Source: Candidatus Nanohalarchaeota archaeon (GTDB lineage: Archaea; EX4484-52; B79-G9). Taken from it: a stretch of DNA of 6,816 nucleotides. The first letter of the stretch is position 1, and every line of letters begins with the position of its first letter. Location of the stretch: NCBI GenBank assembly GCA_030594795.1, contig JAUVEK010000075.1:1-6816 (forward strand), given 5' to 3'. Under the pieces are notes generated by a model that was given only the letters and a program-made list of their open reading frames with translations, searched no databases and was not told the origin of the DNA. Below, piece after piece: positions 1-4,970 of this stretch. Both the position numbers and the translations under genes were made by a program.

Positions 1-118
1 CTTTTATTCTTGAGTCGTCTGCTTTTGCGCCTGATGCGGTCATTACTTTTTTTACGGAAGCTTCGTCTATTTTCTGGCCTGCTGCGTTCAGCAACATTGC
101 ACTGTATATGTATTCCAT
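1..118 (-). CDS. rpl12: Archaeal ribosomal protein P1/L12 (stalk), N-terminal part
   Basis: This is the start of the acidic stalk protein that dimerises on P0 and recruits translation factors to the large ribosomal subunit. Only 39 codons lie in the window; the rest is beyond the left edge. The visible residues begin MEYIYSAMLLNAAGQKIDEA, followed by a Val-Lys-Lys-Val-Met segment and a Gly-Ala-Lys-Ala-Asp-Asp-Ser-Arg stretch. This is the typical helical dimerisation domain of archaeal/eukaryotic P1, unrelated to bacterial L7/L12. The ATG at 118-116 has a very strong Shine-Dalgarno, GGAGGAG, at 131-125. It is the last visible gene of the operon, after P0, which is the usual archaeal order. The expected alanine-rich hinge and acidic C-terminus cannot be seen here. 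Identification is by recognition of the N-terminal pattern. Confidence 0.93.
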   Translation of the reverse strand, partial: MEYIYSAMLLNAAGQKIDEASVKKVMTASGAKADDSRIK

Positions 119-300
119 ATTGTTCTCCTCCGGGTTGTTAGTATGATTTTTTGTTTTCTTTTTTGATTTTTTTTGTTTTTGGTGGTTTTCTGTGTTTATT
201 ATGGTGTGTTTTTTGTTCTTCTTTTTTTGTTGCGGGGATTACTTATTTCCCCCCATTTGTGCGGTTGGTGATGTCCGTCCTTGAGCCCCCACCCGCCCTG
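119..300 (-). promoter_or_regulatory. P0-L12 intergenic leader, A-rich, with strong RBS
   Basis: This 182-nt gap is the only long one inside the operon. Read on the coding (minus) strand it is A-rich and nearly T-free from about 230 down to 140. There is therefore no T-run terminator, and read-through from P0 is expected. It holds a short inverted repeat, GGGGA (252-248) and TCCCC (238-234), with a 9-nt loop, and ends in the Shine-Dalgarno GGAGGAG (131-125). A weak AT-rich patch near 193-203 could be a TATA box for a separate L12 promoter, but it is a poor match. The stalk carries several L12 copies per ribosome, so extra translation of L12 would make sense; that is inference. I see no coding region here. 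Confidence 0.5.
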
Positions 301-1290
301 TTATCCGAAGAGGGCGCCCAGGCCTTCTGCTGCTTCTTCGTCTGTTTTTGCCTTGTCTTCCTTTTTTTCTTCTTTTGGTGCTGCTTCTGCTTCGCCTGTT
401 GGGGCTGGTGCGGGCGCTGCCTGTGGCTGGGCTGCGGTTGCGCTGCCTCTTGCGCCTTCTGGGAGTTGTGATGCCAGGGACTGCATCTCGCTGTTTGCTT
501 TCTGGATTATCGGGGCTATTGTGTCATTGCTTGCGATTTCTGCGTTTATTGCCAGGTTCATTGCGCTTGTATGGGCTTCTCGCAGTTTTTGGGGCATGAT
601 TTCTTTTATGAATATGTCTGCGTTGTACGCTAAGTTGAAGCCTTGAGTGTATGCTGTCCGGATGTTTGTTAGGTATTCTTCTGTGTTGATTGCGAGCGTT
701 GATTTGTCGAAGATTATGTCTTTTTCGTGGGCACCCATCATGTTCAGGCTGACTTCCATTGGCTTTATGCCAAGCTTCATCATGACGTTTGCTTTTATGG
801 CTGAGATTTTCTCGCCTTCTTTTACCAGATGCGAGTCTTCCCTGATCGCTATTTTGTCGCCCTGTATCATTGCTTTTACGCCTGCGCTCTGGAGGTCGCT
901 TATTACGGGGCCCGGCGGGAGGTTTGTTTCGCCGGCAGGGACTGTTATGTCTCTTGGGGCTATGTTTCCTGCTTTTGCGTATGCCTCTGTTTTGGAGCTT
1001 TCGACTTTCTTGTAGAGTTTGAATGCGTTGTCTTTTGAGAGCATGAGTGCCGGTATGTGCGGGTCGTATTTTTCCAAGTCTTTTATGTTTTCTTTTTTCG
1101 AACTGTCAATTGCTCTTTTGATTATGCCTTTTTTGGTTACTATTATTTTTGCGCTGTCTCTTGTGTCTGTTCTTATTTTCTGGAGCTGCGCTGCCCCGAG
1201 GCCGTGAAGGTCAAGCATGCCGACTACCGGTGATGCGTCTATTTCTTCTGTGAGTTCTTTGACTTTTTTTATTTTCCATTCCTGTACCAT
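301..1290 (-). CDS. rplP0: Ribosomal protein L10 / P0, stalk base
   Basis: P0 anchors the L12 dimers to 23S rRNA at the GTPase centre. The product has 329 residues, normal for archaeal P0. Residues 1-105 form the rRNA-binding L10 domain (starting MVQEWKIKKVKEL). Residues 106-185 form the archaeal/eukaryotic insertion domain, with the typical APRDITVPAG and NLPPGPVISDLQ segments. Residues 200-275 form the helical spine that binds L12 dimers. Residues 280-322 are an Ala/Pro then Glu/Lys-rich hinge. The C-terminus is GLGALFG, the factor-binding motif shared with L12. I prefer the ATG at 1290-1288. The in-frame GTG at 1299 directly abuts the L1 stop and is itself part of the Shine-Dalgarno AGGTG (1303-1299... 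reading down), which lies 6-8 nt before that ATG. The gene follows L1 with a 9-nt gap. The stop is TAA at 303-301. Confidence 0.96.
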   Translation of the reverse strand: MVQEWKIKKVKELTEEIDASPVVGMLDLHGLGAAQLQKIRTDTRDSAKIIVTKKGIIKRAIDSSKKENIKDLEKYDPHIPALMLSKDNAFKLYKKVESSKTEAYAKAGNIAPRDITVPAGETNLPPGPVISDLQSAGVKAMIQGDKIAIREDSHLVKEGEKISAIKANVMMKLGIKPMEVSLNMMGAHEKDIIFDKSTLAINTEEYLTNIRTAYTQGFNLAYNADIFIKEIMPQKLREAHTSAMNLAINAEIASNDTIAPIIQKANSEMQSLASQLPEGARGSATAAQPQAAPAPAPTGEAEAAPKEEKKEDKAKTDEEAAEGLGALFG

Positions 1291-1299
1291 TTCTCGCAC

Positions 1300-1938
1300 C
1301 TAATACTTGATTTTTATTGGCTTGCCCATTGTTGTTTTTATGTATACTGATTTGATGTTGTTTTTGCCTGCCGGGAGCTTTTTCTCGATTGCCTGCATCA
1401 CTGCGTTGAAGTTGGCTATGAGGTCTTCGTTTTTCATGCTTTCTGCCCCGATTGTGCAGTGGATTGCAGAGTTGTTTTTTAGTGAGGCCCGCGTTGTATT
1501 TTTTAGCCGGGTTATGAGCGGGGTGGGATCAGCTTGCTGCGGCAGGGGTTTTGGCATTTTGCCTTTCGGGGCCATGAAGCGGCCTAAGCTTTTACCGATT
1601 CTCAGCATGAAGGGGGCTTCTGCTATGAAGTATTCGTATTTGTTTATTGTCTTTTTGAGTTCTTTTTTGTCTTTTTCAAGTCTTGTCAGGGTTTTTTCGT
1701 TTATCAGGCCGTCTGCTATGTTTTTTGATTTGACTACGAGGCTGTCGCCGATTACCGCGATTTTTATGTCTTTTCCGCGGCCCTTCGGGAGTTGTATTTC
1801 TTCTGTGAATTTGTTCTGGGGCTTCTTCAGGTCTATCTGTTTTGTGTTTATGGCGAGGTCTATTGATTGAGTGAAGTTTCTTTTTTTACTCTTATCTCTT
1901 GCTTCTTTGAGTATGTTGTTCAGTTCGTTGTCGTTCAC
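1300..1938 (-). CDS. rpl1: Ribosomal protein L1 (L10a family)
   Basis: L1 binds the mobile 23S rRNA stalk near the E site and helps release deacylated tRNA. The product has 212 residues, the usual archaeal length. Residues 1-65 and 155-212 make the first domain; about 66-150 make the inserted second domain. The signature near residues 113-130 (IGKSLGRFMAPKGKMPK) and the C-terminal segment SVYIKTTMGKPIKIK are characteristic. The start is a GTG at 1938-1936, supported by the Shine-Dalgarno GGTGA (1949-1945), 6 nt upstream. The L11 stop lies 14 nt away. That Shine-Dalgarno sits in a small TGGT-GAA-ACCA hairpin. In some methanogens L1 represses its own operon by binding an rRNA-like site in the mRNA; I could not identify a convincing copy of such a site here, so autoregulation is only a family expectation. 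Confidence 0.95.
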   Translation of the reverse strand: MNDNELNNILKEARDKSKKRNFTQSIDLAINTKQIDLKKPQNKFTEEIQLPKGRGKDIKIAVIGDSLVVKSKNIADGLINEKTLTRLEKDKKELKKTINKYEYFIAEAPFMLRIGKSLGRFMAPKGKMPKPLPQQADPTPLITRLKNTTRASLKNNSAIHCTIGAESMKNEDLIANFNAVMQAIEKKLPAGKNNIKSVYIKTTMGKPIKIKY

Positions 1939-1952
1939 TTGGTTTCACCAGT

Positions 1953-2678
1953 TTATTTGGTCTCTTCTTTTGATTCTTTTTCTTCTTCTTCAGGCAGCAT
2001 GTCCTTGATTATTTCGGGTGGTATTTTTGCTTCTTTCAGTTTTGCTTCTATTTCTTTTTTGTCTTTGCCTTTCATTTCGCCGATTATCTGCCCGGCTGCG
2101 GTCTCGTATTCGTGCCTTTTTTCTTCGAGTTCCTGTTTCATTTTGATTTTTTCTTCTTCGAGCTGTTTGAGTTCCTCTTCTGTCAACTCGGTTTTGCCTG
2201 TCCTGATTTTTTCGTCGTATTTGCCTTCGTTTACGAGTCTGATTGTCTCGCGCGGGTCTTTTTCCTCGACCAGCACGCCGCATGATAAGCATGTGCCTAT
2301 TATTGTCTTTACTGCCTCTTTTCTTGTTTTTGCGGGCAGTGTGTCTTCTTTCATTTTTGCGATCTTGATTATCTGCTCTATTTTCAGGTCTGCAACGTGC
2401 TCTTCTCCTGCTTTGCCTGCGAGTTTCTCGAGTTTTGCTTCTTTTTTTATGAGCTGCGAGACTGCAGGGCTCCCTGTTTCTATTTTGAATTCTTTTGTGT
2501 CTGAGTCAATTATGACTTTTACAGGTACTTTTATGCCGGCGAAGTCTTTTGTTTTTTCGTTGATTGCATCTATGACTGATTTTATGTCTACGCCCATCGG
2601 GCCCAGCGCGGGTCCCAAGGGAGGGCCTGCCGATGCTTTGCCGCCGTCTACTATTGTTTCTATTGTGTTTTGTCCCAT
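1953..2678 (-). CDS. rpl11: Ribosomal protein L11 with long charged C-terminal tail
   Basis: L11 binds the GTPase-associated centre of 23S rRNA and works with P0 and L12 in factor-dependent GTP hydrolysis. Residues 1-70 are the N-terminal domain, with the hallmark GGKASAGPPLGPALGPMG (12-29), followed by the INEKTKDF and VPVKV segments. Residues 75-158 are the rRNA-binding C-terminal domain, ending near GTCLSCGVLVEEKDPRE and EGKYDEKI. Archaeal L11 is normally about 160 residues; this one has 241. The extra residues 159-241 are Glu/Lys-rich and likely a helix or coiled coil, with a segment KIPPEIIKDMLPEEEE near the end. Cys130 and Cys133 form a CxxC where most relatives, as I recall them, have Cys-x-x-Met. 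The ATG at 2678 has AAGGT (2690-2686) 7 nt upstream. The spacing to spt5 is 11 nt. Confidence 0.95.
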   Translation of the reverse strand: MGQNTIETIVDGGKASAGPPLGPALGPMGVDIKSVIDAINEKTKDFAGIKVPVKVIIDSDTKEFKIETGSPAVSQLIKKEAKLEKLAGKAGEEHVADLKIEQIIKIAKMKEDTLPAKTRKEAVKTIIGTCLSCGVLVEEKDPRETIRLVNEGKYDEKIRTGKTELTEEELKQLEEEKIKMKQELEEKRHEYETAAGQIIGEMKGKDKKEIEAKLKEAKIPPEIIKDMLPEEEEKESKEETK

Positions 2679-2689
2679 TGTGATTACCT

Positions 2690-3127
2690 TTATAATTCGC
2701 GGATGGCTTTTAGGAGGTCAAGCTTGATTGTGATTGGTATCGGAACCGCGGATTCTACGAGCTCTATCTTGGCTTCTCTTTTTGTCTCGTCGATTCTTAC
2801 GATTTTCGCTTTCTCGCGCTTGAAGGGCCCTCCGATTACTTCTACTATGTCGCCTTCTTTGAATTTTACTTCTTTTACTTCTGTTGAATAGAAGTTGGAG
2901 AGTTCATCTATGTTTATCGGCTTGTTTATGATTCCTTTGATGTGGGGGATGCCTTGTATGGCTTTGTGGATGTCTTCTTCTTCCCCTTCTATGAAGATAT
3001 AGCCTTTGAGTTCGTTCGGGCTCAGCATTGCTTTGACCCCGGGATTCTTGGCTTTTAGTTTTGCGTCCAGTGAGTCGAATACTGTTCTTTCACGTCCTAC
3101 TGTTGTTCTTATTGTGTATATTGGCAT
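2690..3127 (-). CDS. spt5: Transcription elongation factor Spt5 (archaeal NusG)
   Basis: Spt5 clamps over the RNA polymerase cleft, normally with Spt4, to raise processivity and couple transcription to translation. The product has 145 residues, the normal archaeal size. Residues 1-82 form the NGN domain (MPIYTIRTTVGRER, then the GYIFIEGE strand and an IKGIINKP segment). Residues 90-118 form the single KOW domain (EGDIVEVIGGPFKREKAKIVRID), followed by a short C-terminal strand region. I choose the ATG at 3127-3125. An in-frame GTG at 3136 is really part of the Shine-Dalgarno AAGGTG, which ends 6 nt before this ATG. The gene sits between secE and L11, the classical archaeal arrangement, with a 13-nt gap after secE. 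The stop TAA touches the L11 Shine-Dalgarno. Nothing unusual is seen in the protein. Confidence 0.96.
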   Translation of the reverse strand: MPIYTIRTTVGRERTVFDSLDAKLKAKNPGVKAMLSPNELKGYIFIEGEEEDIHKAIQGIPHIKGIINKPINIDELSNFYSTEVKEVKFKEGDIVEVIGGPFKREKAKIVRIDETKREAKIELVESAVPIPITIKLDLLKAIREL

Positions 3128-3140
3128 TTGATGCACCTTA

Positions 3141-3329
3141 TTATATTGAGCTTGGTATGTATCCTGTGAGTTTTGCTATTATGTATATTATCAGGCCGAT
3201 GGCTCCGATCAGGAGTATTCCGAGCCCTGTTATTTTTATTGCTGCTGAATATTCAGGGTTTGCGGGCTTTTTTGTGATTTTCAGGACGCGCATGTATTCC
3301 TGAATTTTTTGTTTTATATCCTGTTTCAT
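3141..3329 (-). CDS. secE: Preprotein translocase subunit SecE (Sec61-gamma)
   Basis: SecE is the single-span clamp subunit of the SecYE protein-conducting channel in the cytoplasmic membrane. From the ATG at 3329 it has 62 residues, typical of archaea. Residues 1-20 (MKQDIKQKIQEYMRVLKITK) form the amphipathic helix on the cytoplasmic face, followed by the conserved KKPANPEYSAAIKITGLG segment. Residues 33-53 form the transmembrane helix (GLGILLIGAIGLIIYIIA), and a short extracellular tail follows. The start is uncertain. The frame stays open upstream to a GTG at 3338 and a TTG at 3380, which would add 3 or 17 charged residues. None of the three has a convincing Shine-Dalgarno. I chose ATG by codon type and family length. 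It is the first gene of the operon; no ftsZ precedes it. Confidence 0.9.
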   Translation of the reverse strand: MKQDIKQKIQEYMRVLKITKKPANPEYSAAIKITGLGILLIGAIGLIIYIIAKLTGYIPSSI

Positions 3330-3373
3330 GGGTTCCACTTTTGTTTTTTCAAGTTTTTTAGAATTAGCCCCTT

Positions 3374-3386
3374 CTACCAAAGGTAG
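3374..3386 (-). repeat. Short perfect inverted repeat in the secE leader
   Basis: On the minus strand CTACC-TTT-GGTAG forms a 5-bp stem with a 3-nt loop. It lies about 45 nt upstream of the preferred secE ATG and spans the alternative TTG start. It may be a small leader hairpin or an operator half-site pair; a chance occurrence is also possible. Confidence 0.35.
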
Positions 3387-3440
3387 TGTTTGCGGGCAAT
3401 TCGCGGTTCGGATAGTGCTAGGTTTATTTATTATGGGATA

Positions 3441-3450
3441 TATTTATAAA
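3441..3450 (-). promoter_or_regulatory. TATA box of the secE-spt5-ribosomal operon
   Basis: On the minus strand TTTATAAATA is a near-ideal archaeal TATA element, preceded by AAACC. Transcription would start about 25 nt downstream, near 3415-3422. That gives a leader of about 90 nt before the secE ATG at 3329, or about 40 nt before the TTG at 3380. Archaeal TATA boxes are nearly symmetrical, so some plus-strand activity cannot be excluded. Confidence 0.65.
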
Positions 3451-3547
3451 GGTTTGTCTGTTCGTGTATGAGGCTTCATGCAACTGTTGTTTTGAATTGT
3501 TAGATGGCCTTTTTTCTGGAGAAGGAGATATATGTTAGGTTACAGAT

Positions 3548-3558
3548 AAATATTTAAA
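3548..3558 (+). promoter_or_regulatory. TATA box for the gene at 3605
   Basis: AAATATTTAAA is a good TATA candidate. A start about 25 nt downstream, near 3578-3582, leaves a leader of roughly 25 nt. That leader carries the Shine-Dalgarno GGTGAT at 3596-3601. Confidence 0.55.
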
Positions 3559-3595
3559 GGTATGTCACCTATGAGTAGTAGTAATATTTAATGGC

Positions 3596-3601
3596 GGTGA
3601 T
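3596..3601 (+). promoter_or_regulatory. Shine-Dalgarno that fixes the start at 3605
   Basis: GGTGAT is complementary to the archaeal 16S 3' end and lies just before the ATG at 3605 (3 nt between). An earlier ATG at 3591 opens only a four-codon frame (M-A-V-I) whose TAA overlaps the true ATG as TAATG; it has no ribosome site of its own. Confidence 0.6.
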
Positions 3602-3604
3602 TTA

Positions 3605-4015
3605 ATGGTTTTTACGATTAAGACGGATTCTTTAGATGAATTTATAGCTAAGATAGAAAAAAAATGTGCAGAGTATGTGGAAGCACGAATAAATGAAGAT
3701 GGTGTGGATCGTAGAATATCTTTACTTGAGGGTATGATATATGCAGTACCTGGTATATTATCTTTTCATTCAGTAAACGTGTTTCCTGAACCGAGGTTTT
3801 ATGCTCAATATGTTGCAAAAACGCCTGTCGTGCATAGAAAGATTATTTACGAAGAAGAATATGGTCTAGTGCCTTCGAAGAACCGAGATCCAGAGCAGTT
3901 TGAAGAGGGTTCTTCAAGGTTAGTCGCTACTGCTGATGAAGGGTTGAAGGAAATAAAAGGCAGGCTCCCAGAAATAGAAACATCAATTGTTGGTCTGGGT
4001 GGAACTTTGGATTAG
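3605..4015 (+). CDS. Unrecognised 136-residue protein
   Basis: I do not recognise this protein. It starts MVFTIKTDSLDEFIAKIEKK; residues 8-30 look like an amphipathic charged helix. Residues 40-85 are richer in beta-forming and aromatic residues (FHSVNVFPEPRFYAQYV, then a VVHRKIIYEEEYG stretch). Residues 100-128 look helical, and the tail IVGLGGTLD is glycine-rich. There is no signal peptide, membrane span or metal-binding cluster, with only one cysteine (Cys21). The start is supported by the Shine-Dalgarno and a TATA box at proper spacing, and the codons look genuinely used. Third positions are unlike the neighbours: in the first 60 codons I count T25 A23 G11 C1, about 20% GC, against about 46% in the first 80 codons of the downstream phosphorylase. 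It may be a lineage-specific or acquired gene. It is divergent from the secE operon and monocistronic. Confidence 0.75.
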   Translation: MVFTIKTDSLDEFIAKIEKKCAEYVEARINEDGVDRRISLLEGMIYAVPGILSFHSVNVFPEPRFYAQYVAKTPVVHRKIIYEEEYGLVPSKNRDPEQFEEGSSRLVATADEGLKEIKGRLPEIETSIVGLGGTLD

Positions 4016-4022
4016 AGAACAA

Positions 4023-4036
4023 TAGAAGAAAAAATT
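4023..4036 (-). terminator. T-run terminator for the minus-strand gene at 4138
   Basis: On the minus strand the sequence reads AATTTTTTCTTCTA, a six-T run followed by more pyrimidines, about 100 nt past the stop codon. Archaeal RNA polymerase stops at such runs without needing a hairpin. Confidence 0.5.
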
Positions 4037-4085
4037 GCATATGTGACGTAAAATAGACTGCCTAACCTGCCTATATCTTAGAGTA

Positions 4086-4105
4086 TTTCTTTTTTTATTG
4101 GTTTT
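4086..4105 (+). terminator. T-run terminator for the plus-strand gene at 3605
   Basis: Two T-rich runs (seven T at 4090-4096, then four at 4102-4105) lie about 75 nt after the TAG stop on the plus strand. This is a typical archaeal intrinsic terminator between convergent genes. Confidence 0.6.
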
Positions 4106-4137
4106 AAGAGAGAAGTGCTTAATTGAATGTTTTCGAT

Positions 4138-4857
4138 TTATATGTATGCTTTCCAAGTTTCGCGTGTAAATTCGTCCATATTCTTTTCTAGGTAGTCTGC
4201 ATATCGTTTGTTTGATTCGTCTGTTTGGAGTTCGTCTATTTTGGATGGGTATGTGTCTTTGTATGTGCTTTCAAGGATGTCATGCATTTCGGGTTTTATC
4301 CGGTATGTGGGTTCTGTTTCTGTGTTGTCGTAACTGAGTTCTTTTGTTTCGATTAGTCCTGCGTCTTGCAGGAAGTTGAGATATGCATTAACTATGTTCG
4401 TGATATCTTTGTGTTGTTCTTCTGATAGTGCTTTGTCTTTGTATATTTGTGATGCGATTTTGTTTGCGTCTATTTCGGCTGCGTCTTCTTTTAAGTAGTT
4501 GGCAATGTCTTGGAGGCTAATTTGTGTTTTGTTTAAGTATTCTGGTTCTATTGCGCATGCTGCGATTGTTGCCTCGTATATTTTTGAGAGTTTGCTGTGC
4601 TGGATTTCTTGAGCTGTTTTTGTGTGGTCAAGGGGATCCAATTTTGTGGTGAAGTCAATTGTCCCTCCAATGTCGTATGGTTCTGTGGATGATGTTGTGT
4701 GTTGAGGTTCTGATTTGGTTATGTGTGGTTCTGTTTCTGTGGGAAGTCCTCTGTAGATGGAGGAGGGTATTTCGGAATCGATGCTACTATCTATTATCTC
4801 TCCATTTTCAACTGATACGTAGTTGGGTAGTAGGGGGACTGAGATGTCGTCTGCCAT
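4138..4857 (-). CDS. Unrecognised 239-residue protein with possible winged-helix region
   Basis: I do not recognise a family. Residues 1-85 are rich in Ser, Thr, Pro, Glu and Asp and look disordered. Residues 88-196 look folded. They include a helix (KLSKIYEATIAACAIEP), a shorter helix (SLQDIANYLKED), a third helix (ITNIVNAYLNFLQDAGLIE), and then a strand-turn-strand TKELSY...PTYRIKPE. This helix-helix-helix-wing order, with the AGLIE turn, resembles a winged helix-turn-helix. That is a pattern impression, not a motif hit. Residues 200-239 are charged and helical. The protein is acidic, without membrane spans or a signal peptide. The ATG at 4857 has only a weak GATGAT upstream. Third codon positions (A30 C21 T7 G2 in 60 codons) follow the same strand bias as the neighbouring minus-strand genes, so it looks resident. 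It could be a DNA-binding regulator or a protein-interaction module. Confidence 0.72.
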   Translation of the reverse strand: MADDISVPLLPNYVSVENGEIIDSSIDSEIPSSIYRGLPTETEPHITKSEPQHTTSSTEPYDIGGTIDFTTKLDPLDHTKTAQEIQHSKLSKIYEATIAACAIEPEYLNKTQISLQDIANYLKEDAAEIDANKIASQIYKDKALSEEQHKDITNIVNAYLNFLQDAGLIETKELSYDNTETEPTYRIKPEMHDILESTYKDTYPSKIDELQTDESNKRYADYLEKNMDEFTRETWKAYI

Positions 4858-4910
4858 TGTATCATCTTTTTGGATGCGCTTTTGTCACGATATGTTGTTT
4901 ATTAGGTGCT

Positions 4911-4920
4911 AAGAAATAAA
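4911..4920 (-). promoter_or_regulatory. Weak TATA candidate for the gene at 4138-4857
   Basis: TTTATTTCTT on the minus strand lies about 55-60 nt before the ATG at 4857 and would give a leader near 30 nt. It is a poor match. The 113-nt gap 4858-4970 also shows no clear terminator for the upstream kinase gene, so read-through from the kinase is possible. Confidence 0.25.
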
Positions 4921-4970
4921 TGTTTGTTTTCTATGAATTGTTGCTGGTTCCTGGATTCAGTGATTTGGTG

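Larger units (their letters stand above)
3440..3566. repeat. Imperfect direct repeat spanning two divergent promoters
   Basis: Copy one is 3440-3458 (ATATTTATAAAGGTTTGTC) and copy two is 3550-3566 (ATATTTAAAGGTATGTC). They differ by a 2-nt indel and one substitution, and both read in the plus direction. Copy one overlaps the operon TATA box and copy two overlaps the TATA box of the gene at 3605. They could be two copies of a regulator site or a duplicated core promoter, or simply TATA-box convergence. Confidence 0.4.

Noticed and set aside
151..1207. Several plus-strand frames opposite P0, rich in Phe, Cys and Leu
   Set aside because: They are reverse-strand shadows of the P0 gene and of the A-rich gap; composition is biased, they have no ribosome site, and the minus-strand product is a clear P0.
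1867..2727. Plus-strand frame of 286 codons, very rich in Ser and Phe
   Set aside because: It is the antisense of L11, arising because Glu/Lys codons read backwards as Ser/Phe. L11 is unmistakable on the minus strand.
3381..3604. tRNA or other structured RNA in the divergent region
   Set aside because: No cloverleaf or conserved TTCGAATC-like arm could be built; only short hairpins such as that near 3466-3481 were seen.
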